A stretch of 64,000 nucleotides of DNA from Symbiodinium kawagutii (GCA_009767595.1 VSDK01028513.1:273752-337751), one strand, 5' to 3'; shown: positions 11,561 through 22,152, counted from the stretch's first letter. Numbers and translations are program-made. Notes: generated by a model from the letters alone, not told the origin.

Positions 11561-11718
11561 CGCTCATCATTGCCCCTCCGCGGCGCCATCGGCAGCGGCC
11601 TCGCCGCTTGGTTTGGCCCTCGCAGTCCGCACGCGACAGGCATCTCTCTTCACCGCCAAACGTAGCATTCGGATCCCTGGTGGCGAACCGGTGCAGCGGC
11701 AGCGGCAGCGGACAACGA
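11561..11718 (-). CDS. Candidate Arg/Cys-rich exon
   Basis: The acceptor is CTCTCTCAG/ and the donor GATGAGCG/GTGATG. The frame carries DPNATFGGEERCLSRADCEG followed by Arg-rich sequence. GC-rich islands leave several frames open, and a plus-strand frame is also plausible. Confidence 0.4.
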
Positions 11719-12043
11719 CTGAGAGAGCGAGTTCGTGCACCACGAAGTCATGGTGGTGCATAGAACGAGCAAAATATCATAGGTTTACTATGTTAACTGT
11801 ACATCATGATGATCATGATACTTGGGTTTGATAAATCATCTAGAATCAAGATGGTTGATAATATGCCTTGAACTCTGACTGTTACATGTTGAACAAATAT
11901 TTACAGCATCAAACGTCGACACTGTGATGATTCATTGTGGTTGAACTGGCGTAACCTCATGCGAACGTTGAAATAGCCACCGAACAAACATCTACAGTAC
12001 TTATTTCTACCACACTTGGTAGATACCGAAGATTACCCAAGGT

Positions 12044-12223
12044 TTAAGACCAAATGCTGCGAACCACATCTTGCAACCAAATTTGGAGCAGCGCAATCAA
12101 AGTAGGGCTATTGGATCTGTGTGTATCTGGGGACATGGGCTCAGCAGGTGATGTGGCGTGAGACCCACCAGCCCTTGCCCAGGATTCACCACCATGATCT
12201 TGGGGAGGATCAAGCAACATCAT
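12044..12223 (-). CDS. Exon of unknown protein, possible C-terminal exon
   Basis: A 59-codon frame to a TAA at 12044-12046. It begins directly after the family B element at 12224-12324. It includes DHGGESWARAGGSHATSPAE and a hydrophobic helix LIALLQIWLQDVV. The element ends CCAACCGG rather than CCAACCAG, so the acceptor AG is missing here. Confidence 0.6.
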   Translation of the reverse strand: MMLLDPPQDHGGESWARAGGSHATSPAEPMSPDTHRSNSPTLIALLQIWLQDVVRSIWS

Positions 12224-12324
12224 CCGGTTGGTGGTTTCAACAACTATGAAACAGATTAATTAGTCAACCAACCAATCATGTGTAAATACTCGAGAAGAAA
12301 CACATGTTTAAAACCACCAGCCAA
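12224..12324. mobile_element. Family B element between two exons
   Basis: CCGGTTGGTGGTTTCAAC to TTTAAAACCACCAGCCAA. It lies exactly between the exons at 12322-12477 and 12044-12223. Its minus-strand donor side reads TTTG/GCTGGTGG, a GC donor. Confidence 0.7.
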
Positions 12325-12477
12325 ATGAATGCTTCAGGATCAAGAACTGTCTGAATACCACAACCGATGATGAGTACATATGAGTAATCCCAGGACTGGC
12401 ATGATGAGTGACCATCAGCATTGGCCCTTGTAAAGAGCATTGTGGAGCCGTCATTGGCTTGCTCAAACTCATACGGT
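12322..12477 (-). CDS. Exon of unknown protein
   Basis: The acceptor is ACATTTCTCAG/ and the 3' end meets the family B element with a GC donor (CATTTG/GCTGG). Fifty-one full codons, including PYEFEQANDGSTMLFTRANA and a hydrophobic YSYVLIIGCG. Among the clearest coding stretches of the left half. Confidence 0.72.
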
Positions 12478-12691
12478 CTGAGAAATGTTAGCCATGAGCC
12501 CACCCAGGTAAGATAGGTGCGAGTCTTCACCCGCAGGTTTCCTCAAAAAATGGGTACCCATTGGAATCGCATGGTTCCAAAGCCACCAACCAACGGCCTG
12601 GTACAGCCACTCCTTAGCCGAATTCACCAGTCTCAGCCATCACCAACCAACCTATTGACCTTTCTCAACAATTTGATCCTTCAACCTGCAA

Positions 12692-12797
12692 TGTGGGCCC
12701 CCAACCACTGAACTAAGTTGGTTTATAACTAATCTAACTAAGGTTAACTACCAGTTATAGGGGTTATAATCCAACTTATGTGGTTGGGGGCCCACCT
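12692..12797. mobile_element. Family D element, intact
   Basis: GTGGGCCCCCAACCACTG and TGTGGTTGGGGGCCCAC are near-perfect inverted termini. On the minus strand they give CACAAG/GTGGGCC and GGGCCCACATTGCAG/, a complete GT-AG pair. Confidence 0.75.
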
Positions 12798-13267
12798 TGT
12801 GTGAGTTCACATGGATTCCAACCTCAAGAGATCAACGACGACGATTGATCCAAGGAGATCTTCGACCAAAGCGCAGTGTGGTGGTCGATTTGATCCTCAG
12901 CTCCTTCCTCAACACACGTCACTTATGTTTGACCCTGAAATTCTGACTCCAACAACCCTGCATATTTTTGCACTAAGAGTAAGACTCCTGTCATTCTAAT
13001 TGCCCAGGACGCCTGTCAATATCAGACCAACCCAATCATTAGAACAAACAAAACCGGTGTTTTGCTTTGAAATGATTGACTGAAAACCGTAATTAATCGA
13101 TTTCCAAGGTAAATCTGTCACCAGCCTGTCTTCCATCCAATGCAGCCAACGTCACCCGCTCGGGGCTAACGTGTCAGCCGGCTGCCACGTTAGCCCGTTA
13201 CCCGTCTGTAAGCCAAAGAATTGCAGCAAAGAATGGCGACAAACATGGGAAAAGAGTTTGAAATATG

Positions 13268-13385
13268 GCTATAGGTCAATATTAACCAACAATAACGGGG
13301 GACAACAGGCAACAATAATAGTGGGAAAACGATGGTTAATGATGGGGAAACCGGGGGGACTAGCCGGGTGAACTGACCCACAGCC
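13268..13385. mobile_element. Family C element
   Basis: GGCTATAGGTCAATATTAACC to GAACTGACCCACAGCC, with the inner block GATGGTTAATGATGGGGAAACC. The flanking frames on both strands are open, so strand is unresolved here. Confidence 0.65.
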
Positions 13386-13686
13386 CCCGACGTAGCGACT
13401 TGATCTTAATGACTGTTTGTGGTTGATTCATGATGCGCATGCGACTCATTGATGCTTAAGAGTGAATCTGCTGGCTGATGATGGTTACAAATTTAATGAG
13501 CTATAAGACTGATAATGGTTGATCAATGGCTCCCAAATTGACACAGGAATATTCACCAACATCTATCATACACTGAGTTGGGTATTGAAGTCTTCGACTA
13601 TTCCGGGACCCTGTAAGCAGTTATTGACTTACAAGTTCACGGTTGGTTGAGCGGTTGACTCATGGGCCCATGCAGTGCTGATGTAC

Positions 13687-13794
13687 CTTTGGTGTTCAAC
13701 GGTACAGTTGAAAGGCTTTCGACACTTCCATGGGAGAGTGTCCATCAGTGCTGGAGGGGTACTAAGAGTATTACCGAACGGCAAGTAACAGCAA
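13687..13794 (-). CDS. Candidate exon, unknown protein
   Basis: The acceptor is TTCACCCTACAG/ and the donor CACCAAAG/GTACAT; 35 codons in consistent phase with several Cys (FGNTLSTPPALMDTLPWKC). A plus-strand frame ending at GGCAA/GTAACA is also open, so strand rests on the better splice sites and the neighbours. Confidence 0.5.
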
Positions 13795-14257
13795 CTGTAG
13801 GGTGAAGAGGAAACCACTGAAGCGTGGATTGAATGATCTCCCTATAAAGTGGCCTTGGTAGCCGTTCTTGACCCCTAGTATGATCTGATCATGACATATC
13901 ATGACCAGCATACTGTAATAGAGCAGTGAGACCAAGATCTATGGATGGGTTCTGCAGCTCACAAGTTGCCATTTGTCCAGGTGCCAGGCTCGTAGGCTGG
14001 CTATGGCTGATGAGTTCCGTCGAGCACTCGGGCGACATGTTGCCGCTATGATAAGTCACTGATTAGATCGTACGAGTGGGGTCAAGAATGGCTGGCAGTT
14101 GAGACCAAGTAGACTGGTCATGTATGATATGGTCCTGGTATGTCATCATATGGTCCTGGCAGCTAAGAGGATAGCCACTGGGCTCAGAATTGCTGGTGCA
14201 CACACTCTTAGCTCCTGCTACATCCGATTCACAGCCTGCGCAACTTGCAACGTCCAC

Positions 14258-14423
14258 CATGGCCCATCTGCCGAGCGACTTGCCCATCATAGGCATGCCC
14301 TTCTTGCCTTTGCCTCCGCCCTTGGGGCCCTTCATTCCCTTCTGCAGTCCCACAGGTGCTGCAGACGCAGGGGGCACAGCAGCCTCGGTACGAAAAAGTG
14401 TGCAATCGCCCAGGCCCTCGCCG
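14258..14423 (-). CDS. Exon with a Gly/Lys-rich basic stretch
   Basis: The acceptor is GGGGTTTTCAG/ and the likely donor GCCATG/GTGGAC; 55 codons with very GC-rich third positions. The core KGMKGPKGGGKGKKGMPMMG is a low-complexity basic linker, as often seen in dinoflagellate nucleic-acid-binding proteins. No domain can be named. Confidence 0.68.
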
Positions 14424-14493
14424 CTGAAAACCCCCAACGGGCGACCGTTTCGGCACTCTCTGCGTTAATCTTTGTTGGGATGTTCGTCCATTT

Positions 14494-14608
14494 GGCTATG
14501 GGTCAATATTAATCAACCAACTAATGGGCGATAACCACCAACAACAATAAGGAACATATAATGGTTAATGATAGGGAACCAGGGGTACGGGGTTTTGACC
14601 CACAGCCA
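14494..14608. mobile_element. Family C element
   Basis: GGCTATGGGTCAATATTAATC to GGGGTTTTGACCCACAGCC, flanked by ATTTG and ATTTA, a likely 5-base target duplication. It lies between the Gly/Lys-rich exon and the next exon region. Confidence 0.7.
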
Positions 14609-14792
14609 TTTAAGGGATGTCTAATCTTCACCTACAACCCTTTGCATCGAAGCTCCCAAAACGTCTCTGTCCAAAAAGTGCGCTACATGTTGCTAGTCAA
14701 TTTGGTGGGCCTTCGCGAGCCCTTTTGCCCTGATCCATTGATGGTTGATGAGCGTATAGTTGTTGTATCCCGATGGATATTACGTTACCCTA

Positions 14793-14879
14793 ACTTTCTA
14801 ACCATAAGAGTCGAGTCATCATTACAATCATCACGGTCAAAAAAAATGACCACTCAAGCCAGAGCTTGACAACCAGCTG
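14793..14879 (-). CDS. Candidate exon after the introner
   Basis: Begins at the acceptor CCACCAACCAG/ of the family B element and is open (QLVVKLWLEWSFFLTVMI), in phase with the exon at 14982-15142. The 3' limit is uncertain; ATGATT/GTAATG is one possible donor. Confidence 0.42.
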
Positions 14880-14981
14880 CTGGTTGGTGGTTTCAACCCC
14901 TATGAAAAATATTTTGTTCAACCAACCATGTTTTTAATGATTACTCGGGCAAACAAGCAAAATCTCAATCGAACCACTAGC
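14880..14981. mobile_element. Family B element that is exactly an intron
   Basis: A 102-base element filling the gap between two phase-compatible minus-strand exons. The donor is AGCCTG/GCTAGTGG (GC type) and the acceptor CCACCAACCAG/. The outer flanks TAGC/CAGC may be a 4-base duplication. Confidence 0.75.
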
Positions 14982-15142
14982 CAGGCTAGTATCAAGGCAT
15001 AAATTGTCCCATTCCTTATCCCAGGCATCGCATTCGCTAACCCGAGCTGCAGGGACAGGAGCTGGCGCTGGATTGTGGGTCAAGAACCTAGGCTGCCACA
15101 GCAGCGGTAGCCCAGATTCCCAGCTCAGCGGTAGTGACGCGG
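14982..15142 (-). CDS. Exon of unknown protein
   Basis: The acceptor is GCAAATCTCAG/ and the 3' end is the start of a family B introner. Two bases plus 53 codons, Pro/Ala-rich then acidic (THNPAPAPVPAARVSECDAW, then KEWDNLCLD). A plus-strand frame is also open but does not fit both boundaries. Confidence 0.68.
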
Positions 15143-15179
15143 CTGAGATTTGCCAATCATGATAATACTTAATTACTAG

Positions 15180-16090
15180 ATGTTTACAACTAAAATGATG
15201 CGAATAATTAATGACCGTTCAATCTAGTTACTAAAAAAATCAACCAATCATGAAAAACTCAGCAAATCTCAAAAATGCTACTAATAATGCCTGTTTCACC
15301 ACTGTGCCAATGCTTATGAATGCTTACTAAACGGTTCACAGTGGTTAAACAATGGTTGACAATGGCAAACAATGGCGAACAATGGTTGACAATGATTAAC
15401 AATGATTAAACATGGCGGATCATAACTTCAAAAGTAATGATAGACAGTGCCCGATATGCTTGGCAGTGGTAGATGGTAGTGGCTGGTGCTTTGCGTTGGG
15501 CGCTGATGATGATTTCTACGGAGGTCTCGAAACTTAAATGGTGAACATGGCGGTCACAGTAGACGTAACGGTTCATTTTGATCATTGATATCAATGCCTA
15601 ATGATTCTGATTAATGAGTATGTTGATGGGTCATGAGATGGTGGTACTGGCGGCAACAATTGATGGCTAATAGCGGTGGCTCGTTGACTGACTATTGATT
15701 GCAATTTGATGGGTGGTGATAGAAATGATCAAAACTGGTAGTGAATTCTGAGCGTTGGTGATGAACATGCTTACAAATACCATGACTTGATCATGATACT
15801 GGGTATATAATCAATGTATGTAATCAAGGCGATGGTGTTTGACCAGCATTGGCAAATCATGACTTGCCCAGCTGAGGATTGTTAGCTGGTCATATCTTCT
15901 TTAATTACCAGACCTTTTCGTTCACATTTGACTGATCAGTTGCGATACTCACTGAGTGTCAAGCTTGGATTCCAACTACCAGCCACAACTACAAGTAACA
16001 TAGAATTCAGGGTTTTAGGGTTTTCCAGGCTTAGAAAATAACTCCCTTGGAACCCTAACTCCCTTGGATTCCACAACTAACATAGAATTC
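15180..16090. other. Intron or spacer with GGTTGAC-like repeats
   Basis: Around 15340-15420 AATGGTTGAC-like units recur about every 12 bases. A short inverted repeat (CCAGGCTTAGA / TCTAAGCCTGG) spans 16035-16100. No exon is supported. Confidence 0.5.
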
Positions 16091-16095
16091 TAAGC

Positions 16096-16210
16096 CTGGA
16101 AACAGCTGGAGCTGCACGCGGATCCGCAACCGCTTCTAAGCGCGCCACGGTATCATCACAGCTACGGTTTTTGCGTCCATGGTCTGATGGGTGTTTCCCA
16201 CGGTCCGCCT
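16096..16210 (-). CDS. Exon of unknown protein
   Basis: The acceptor is TAAGTACCAG/. The frame reads HPSDHGRKNRSCDDTVARLE and then an Ala/Pro-rich segment with GC-rich third positions. The 3' end would use a GC donor (TTTCCAG/GCTTAG), so that limit is tentative. Confidence 0.55.
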
Positions 16211-16475
16211 CTGGTACTTACATGGTGGTTTCTCAAGCCATGACCGGGAACTTAATCACTGAGTTATTATTCGGATGATTGCCATAAATGATTGATAACT
16301 CGGATGAGAACTGGGAGGAGACCGATGACTTGAGAAACACCCAGCTGGAATGGCTCAACGTTTGGGAGTTCACCAAAGTAGCCAATATAGTGGAGCCAAC
16401 CGCGGTCGCGGTCCCCTGTCCTGAACCAGCGTGCTGGTGTCTACGTCCTAACACAACGGTAGCTTGATCACTTGG

Positions 16476-16577
16476 GTGTTTCTCAAGTCATAGGGGTACC
16501 CCCAAATCATCTAGTTATTAACCATCTATAGCAATAAACCAGCCATTTTTTGGGCTCCCTATTTTGAGAAACCACCA
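16476..16577. mobile_element. Family A element with target duplication
   Basis: GGTGTTTCTCAAGTCATAGGG to CCCTATTTTGAGAAACCACC, flanked by CACTTG on both sides. It follows directly on the exon at 16579. Confidence 0.75.
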
Positions 16578-16578
16578 C

Positions 16579-16699
16579 TTGCAAGTTGAACAAATGCACT
16601 TTGCACCACATCCAAAGACCACCGCACTGAGCCATGGCAACGACCCAAGTTCTTATGTCCTTGTCCACTATAGAGATTCCCATGATATGACTAGCATAT
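16579..16699 (-). CDS. Exon between two elements, unknown protein
   Basis: Bounded by a family B copy upstream (CCAACAAG/ acceptor) and a family A copy downstream (TTGCAA/GTGGTGG). Forty codons in phase, reading ISIVDKDIRTWVVAMAQCGG. The other minus frames contain stops. Confidence 0.62.
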
Positions 16700-16800
16700 C
16701 TTGTTGGTGGTTAGTTGCCTCATGTCAGAAAACATTAGTCAATTAGATAATCATCCCGGGTATGGTTGAAAATAAACCAATGTTCAAAATCACCAACCAG
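16700..16800. mobile_element. Family B element
   Basis: CTTGTTGGTGGTTAGTTGCC to TTCAAAATCACCAACCAG; its minus-strand end provides the acceptor of the exon at 16579-16699. Confidence 0.65.
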
Positions 16801-17029
16801 CCTCAACCAGCTTTTAGCGTCGTTCATACCAAAGTACTTGCTGGTGATACGTTGAATGTATCTGAATGTAACGTTGCTTACAAACCTACTTGGATGTGCA
16901 TCCGCACTTAGTAAGTGGTTACTAACCATGCTTATAGGGGGTTAGTTCACCCCTCTGACACAAGCTGATCTATTATGAGTAATGCCAACCGTGGGTTGAT
17001 AAACCCCAAACGTTGATGGAGCTATCAGC

Positions 17030-17455
17030 TATCCCCTAGTTAAGCCAGCTCGTTTCCCTTTCAAAAGCAAATACATAGGTTGATTCATGGGGGGGGTACC
17101 ATTCTAATGGGAAACCAGTTGGCCTTCGGCGGATACCCCCTATCAATCAACCAGGGGTTTTGTTTCATCCAGGGCTAGCCTCTGAAAATCTTCAAATCAT
17201 GGATAAACCCGATCAACCCATGATCAGCTATTACTAAGAACAAACCCTATGAACCCTATGAACCAGGCTTGTTATTGGTAATGATTCAGTGGATTCATAG
17301 GCTTTAGTATTAGTAATAGCTGATCCAGGCTTTGGATTCATCACCTATCAACCAGGGGTTTGGCTTCATCCAGGGCTAGTCCATTATCAAGCCTATGAAT
17401 CCTATGAGCTACTCATAACAGACCCTACGGTTCAGCTCCATCCAGGGCTAACATG
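17030..17455. repeat. Fragments of family E
   Basis: ATCAACCAGGGGTTTTGTTTC and the phrase CATCCAGGGCTA recur at 17142-17180, 17350-17385 and 17430-17452, matching the family E copy at 174-315. Confidence 0.5.
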
Positions 17456-17493
17456 ACCAGCCCCAACCAGTTGACCCATCCATGGTCCACCAC

Positions 17494-17583
17494 CTTTGGG
17501 GCGTCGGCTTCCCTTCCGAGCGGCTTCAGTCGCGCGGTCTCGTCGCCCGCATCGATGCGGCGCTGGCGTTCCTTTCGGCTCTC
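17494..17583 (-). CDS. Exon of unknown protein (charged helix)
   Basis: A textbook exon: acceptor TTGCCTCTCCAG/, 30 codons in phase 0, donor GCCCCAAAG/GTGGTG. Third positions are almost all G or C. It is strongly charged (ESRKERQRRIDAGDETARLK). Family not identifiable from one exon. Confidence 0.8.
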
Positions 17584-17903
17584 CTGGAGAGGCAATGCGA
17601 CGGCGACGGCGTGACAGGGGTCGCGTGACGGTATGGTCCGGTGGATCATGGTGGGGAAGATGGGTTGAGATGGTGGATAGTCAGTAAGATCGGTTGATAT
17701 GGTTGACAATCAATCATGGATAAGGTTAATGTAACCATATGGTTGATATGGTTGATATGGTTAGTGAGCAAATGGTTATCAACATGTTTGATGGTAAGAT
17801 TGAGTGAATCTTGAGGTTAAAAGAGTTAAGCCAATATTGAAATAGTTGTTCCTCAATATTGTGGGTGAGAGGGGTTGAGAATGGTGACTGGTTGACAAAT
17901 AGA

Positions 17904-18016
17904 GGTGTCTCTCACAATAACGGGGCCCCCAAATCATGCACTAATCATTTATATTTATATAGTAATTAATTGATACGCCAAGCAGTTTGGGGGTCCCCCC
18001 ATTGAGAGAAACCACC
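17904..18016. mobile_element. Family A element
   Basis: GGTGTCTCTCACAATAACGGG to CCCCCATTGAGAGAAACCACC, flanked by AAATAG and AAATGG. Confidence 0.6.
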
Positions 18017-18597
18017 AAATGGCGGAAAAATGTAGTCGATACCGGTGAAGAATGGTCACTAAAATGGCGGCTAATGGTTGATTGTAGTGAAAAATGGTTA
18101 CTCAAATGGTTGAGAATGGTTGATGATGGTGAATAGCGGTCACTAAAATTGTGGAGAATGGTGAAGAATGGTTCCTAAAATGGTGACTGATGATTAACTA
18201 ATCATAATGACGCAACGGTTGATAATGTTTGATAATTGTGGATGCTGGGCACTGAAATGGTCCAACCAATGGTTTCCAATCACTGATTCTGGCGAATAAT
18301 GGTTGCTGAGATGGTTGCAAATGGTGAATAATGTTCACTTCGATGTTTTGTTTTCAATGGTGGGTATTGGTGAATAATGGTCACCAAAATGATAGGTAAC
18401 GGGTGCAATGATGACTAATAATGGTCGACAATTAATGATGGCTGATACTATTGCTGCATAGTGGTTCCTAATACATCAAATGATAATCAATAACGATCAA
18501 TAATCATTATTACAAATTGGTATTGTTCTGACCGCCAAATCTTTCAACAAACCCGTAGTTATCAATCGGTTTTTCTAGATATAGTATAAGTATATAA

Positions 18598-18622
18598 ATA
18601 TATATATATATATATATATACG
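18598..18622. repeat. (TA)n microsatellite
   Basis: An uninterrupted run of TA dinucleotides about 25 bases long. Confidence 0.9.
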
Positions 18623-18683
18623 TAAAGAGATCAAGATATAGAAATATAAAGATATAGATCAAACACCATGTAGTTATATACAC

Positions 18684-18874
18684 CAATGCTAGCTCGAGGA
18701 CGCCCCTTGAAGCAGGACAGGGCTGGGCATAGCACCAGGCGCCAGCACCGTCACCACCAGCGGGCACCTCCGTGTGCTTCACCAAAATGTCCAGCGAATC
18801 GGCTTCCTCCAAAACTTTGGTGAACATCTTCGTCTCCTGTAGCCACTGTAGCCGCTCATCGTTGGGGTCTCTAC
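18684..18874 (-). CDS. Exon of unknown protein
   Basis: The acceptor is TTGCTACCACAG/ and the donor GCATTG/GTGTATA; two bases plus 63 codons. It reads LQWLQETKMFTKVLEEADSL, an amphipathic helix, then a Gly/Ala loop and Cys-containing tail. The frame stays open upstream to a Met at 19136, so the exon could be longer. Confidence 0.75.
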
Positions 18875-19403
18875 CTGTGGTAGCAACTCCCTGTGGTACC
18901 CAGTAACCATCCAATAATTTGCGCATAATGGTTATAGTGAAAGCAACAGCTTTTTTTAGGATTAGAGTGGATATTTTGGGTTCGGTTCCGGATAACGTTG
19001 ACATATTGGGCAGCGGGCTCAGCCCACAGCTATCAAAGTCAGCGTTGAAATATTGGTGAATTGGATGAGCAAAAAACATATCATTGACATGAGTTGTAAT
19101 TTTGGAAGTAGAGGCGTCATATACGTATTTAGACATACATAGATAGATAGTAGCAATATGTACGTAGATTTGTTAAGCCTAGATGTTGGCCATAGATACT
19201 AATCATAGCTATTAACTATAGAAACTACCTACATACAATGACCATATATACTAAGGTCCTATGGCTATTGGCCTATTGGCCATCTTTTTCTCGCCATAGA
19301 TAGTGATGTCAAATATTGCGCGTACACACGAACAATCAATAGAAGCAGGCTTGTGATCGATGCCATGTCGTGAAAAGCCTCCAAACGCGTTGCGAATGTG
19401 CAC

Positions 19404-19478
19404 CCAAGTTAAACTCCATACCACCGCCGCCAAAAAGGCCCTTGGGGGCGCCAGTTGGTTGGATCACAACGGTAGCTC
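19404..19478 (-). CDS. Candidate exon, Gly-rich
   Basis: The acceptor is GAGCTAAG/ and the donor AACTTGG/GTGCAC. It reads TVVIQPTGAPKGLFGGGGME. It is only 33 bases from the exon at 19512, too short for a normal intron, so one of the two boundaries is wrong or a frameshift lies between them. Confidence 0.5.
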
Positions 19479-19511
19479 CTTAGCTCGCTCCCCCTTAAAG
19501 GATTGGGGTAC

Positions 19512-19598
19512 CCTTGGCTCCAGCTCCCAGCTGACCACACCGCCACCAACAACGCACCCTGCCATCGCCTCATCGATGGCCACGGTATCCTGGCAGAT
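19512..19598 (-). CDS. Exon of unknown protein
   Basis: The acceptor is AACCTCACAG/; 29 codons (ICQDTVAIDEAMAGCVVGGG) to a possible donor CCAAGG/GTACCC. The frame continues open to a TGA. Good composition and GC-rich third positions. Confidence 0.6.
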
Positions 19599-19989
19599 CT
19601 GTGAGGTTCAGAACGCGAACGATATCTGCGATGAAGATGCATGATTAAACATCATTAATGTTGTATCTATGATTGATATCATGCATCTATGATTAGTATA
19701 TGTCTATGGCTAGTATCTATCAATCTATGGATAACATATATAACATCATGAATGTTGATGCTACTCAATAGTTGATATATCATATTATGTAACTGTGGCT
19801 AGTATCTATGGTTGATAAAACAAACAGGCTAATTAATAACCATGCGCATGGTTGCTAGGGACGACAATGTATGAATGATATATCTGGTTGATTGGTGGTT
19901 CAACGGTTAACTGGAATGAACATCAATTAAATTCCCTGAACCATTGTTGCAGTATTTATCTTGGATTTTTCTTGGTTGCTTCAGCTCAC

Positions 19990-20079
19990 TTTGAAGCAGC
20001 CCCATTTGCGAACCCAAGAATGTTGATGGATCTTGATGGGGTTTGGCCAAGCAACAATTGTAGTGATGTAATGATTGTC
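19990..20079 (-). CDS. Exon of unknown protein
   Basis: Thirty codons, phase 0, with two strong sites: CACCCCAG/ and TTCAAA/GTGAGC. It reads HYITTIVAWPNPIKIHQHSW, Trp- and His-rich. No family recognised. Confidence 0.72.
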
Positions 20080-20369
20080 CTGGGGTGAATGATTATACTT
20101 GTTTCAGTAAGCTGTGAAGTCCAGTGGGGCACCCTCAACCTCAGGGTAGTTCAGTAGATAATTCATCGCTGTTGGCCAAACTATCCCAAACTAAGTTGAC
20201 TTGAAGTAGGACATGGCCAATGATAACATAATCATACATACGGGTTTGTCCACAAATGGCATTACCCAGCAAACATGAAATAATAACCATCGTGGATAGG
20301 GAAACCACCAGTTTTGAAGGTACACCATTTTGGTACAAACCCAACTAAATTCAGTAACAATCGTTGCTA

Positions 20370-20536
20370 GCCATCCATGATCATTGACCCAAGTATTTCT
20401 ATACAATCACTTGTACAAACCCAATTGAAAACAAAGTGAGACCCAAGTTCCCAAAGTATTTTTGTTTGAATGGTGGATCCTTTTCGCTGATGCAGAGATC
20501 CACACAACCAGGATCGCACGTTTCTATCCGAAAGGC
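20370..20536 (-). CDS. Candidate exon, unknown protein
   Basis: Follows an acceptor TGTTGCTAG/ and stays open for 55 codons to a TAG. It begins LSDRNVRSWLCGSLHQRKGS. The 3' half is AT-richer and may be intron. Confidence 0.48.
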
Positions 20537-20625
20537 CTAGCAACATTTATCGATCATTTATGCTACTAATAGATCATTGTTGACTAGTAGTGATTCAAGT
20601 TATTAGGCACACACGGACTTAACAC

Positions 20626-20670
20626 CTTTCGTAGCATGCAGCATCCACTAGGTCCGAATTCTGGCTCATC
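20626..20670 (-). CDS. Short exon, 15 codons
   Basis: The acceptor is GGGTCCTAG/ and the donor CGAAAG/GTGTTAAG; phase 0, reading DEPEFGPSGCCMLRK. Both splice sites are good for so short an exon. Confidence 0.58.
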
Positions 20671-21241
20671 CTAGGACCCTCATCCTATGCTGCCACCACG
20701 AAAAGAATTACTCATGGTCAGAATCGTGGCCTCCCGATGAAACAAAGGCATCACAAAAAATTAACGTGAGTGTCCGACCTGGTAATCCATGGCTTTGAGC
20801 AGTGGCCATGTTAATCTGCCTTGGCAATGATTAAACCTTACCCATCATTTGTTCAATGCCGTTCTATTTGCCTTTTCAACAACACAAACCACAATTGTTT
20901 GCATATCTCTATTGTAAACCAGCATTGATAGCACTATCTTAGCACAATCTCACTCCTACCGTTGAAGTGACTGGCAAAATCAACATAAGATAAATTCAAC
21001 ACAGCCATTGTTTCTAGTAACTTCCTACAACCAGTGCCAAAAATGGAGCACCACAATCCCCAATGATAAATGGCTATCATAGTACCATCTATATAGCAAT
21101 CTAGCGTAGATTCAAACATCACTAAAGTCATTAAGCCAAACCACTTGGTCATTAGCAATAAGCCAAAGTCATGGCTCAAGTACGGGCATTCTTCACCACC
21201 ATCTTTCATGCCATCATAGTTTATGACCATCTTAAGCATCA

Positions 21242-21451
21242 CTAACCACCCCCGTCTATGGTCCGCATGGCGTTTACTGGTGCAAGGCGCCACCCTCCTC
21301 GTCATAGGCTGAAGCCATGGCTTCACCATGCCACGCACGCGCGGCACGCGCCGTTCCCCCCACAGCTGACCTGCCTTGATGAGCTTCAGCAGCTCAGCAA
21401 CTTCGGAAAGGCCGAACTGCTTGGTGTTGATGGCCCTCTTGTAGTATTTGT
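21242..21451 (-). CDS. Exon of unknown protein (Lys/Leu helical)
   Basis: A long open frame from a possible acceptor CCATCTGAG/. The first 35 codons (KRAINTKQFGLSEVAELLK, then LIKAG) are very exon-like with GC-rich third positions. AAGGCAG/GTCAGC is an internal donor candidate, so the true 3' end may be near 21360. Confidence 0.65.
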
Positions 21452-22090
21452 CTCAGATGGACAGCTGGGAAAATGCTAATATTAACCCAATTGTTGGTTA
21501 GTTAATATTGAGGATAACGACTAAAACATCTCAGATGGCCAGCTGGTAATGGTTCATATTAACCAACAAAAATAGCTGGTTAATGGATCATATTAGCTGG
21601 TTAATAGTAGTTAGTAATAGGGGATTATAAGTAACAATAGTAGTAATAATATCATTTGTCTCAGATGGTGAGCTGGTTGATGATAGCTGGTTTAGCTGGT
21701 TAATAATAGGGGATGAGAAGTAACAATAGGGGATAATGATATTAACTAACCTCAGATGGCGAGCGACCGGGTCAAGCAGTTGACTAACCAACAATTGCGG
21801 ATAATAACCGACAAAACCATGGGTCAAGCAGTTAACTAACCAACGTTGTAGTATTTGCCTCAGATGGCCAGCTGGGGAAATGCTAATATTAACCCAATTG
21901 TTGGTTAGTTAATATTGAGGACAACGACTAAAACATCTCAGATGGCCAGCTGGGTATAAACGATATTGACCCAACAAATGGGGATAAGTTCACCAACAAT
22001 TGGGGATAATAATATTGACTACAGTAACCTCAGATGGCGAGCGACCGGGTCAAGCAGTTGACTAACCAACCAATGGTTAATAGTAGCTGG
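21438..22090. repeat. Local tandem duplication with CTCAGATGG motifs
   Basis: A block of about 107 bases at 21438-21545 recurs almost identically at 21848-21955. A second block (CCTCAGATGGCGAGCGACC plus about 25 bases) occurs at 21750 and 22029. CTCAGATGG with AGCTGG or AGCGACC appears at least seven times. The left copy overlaps the start of the exon at 21451. Confidence 0.8.
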
Positions 22091-22152
22091 TTTAGCTGGT
22101 TAATAATAGGGGATAATAAGCAACAATGATAGGGGATATACTAGCTACATCT

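Larger units (their letters stand above)
17600..18683. other. Strand-biased degenerate repeat block (GGTTGATGATGG type)
   Basis: Dense imperfect TGGTTGA/ATGGTTG phrases on the plus strand with almost no complement phrases. No exon seen. A family A element is embedded at 17904-18016. Confidence 0.7.
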
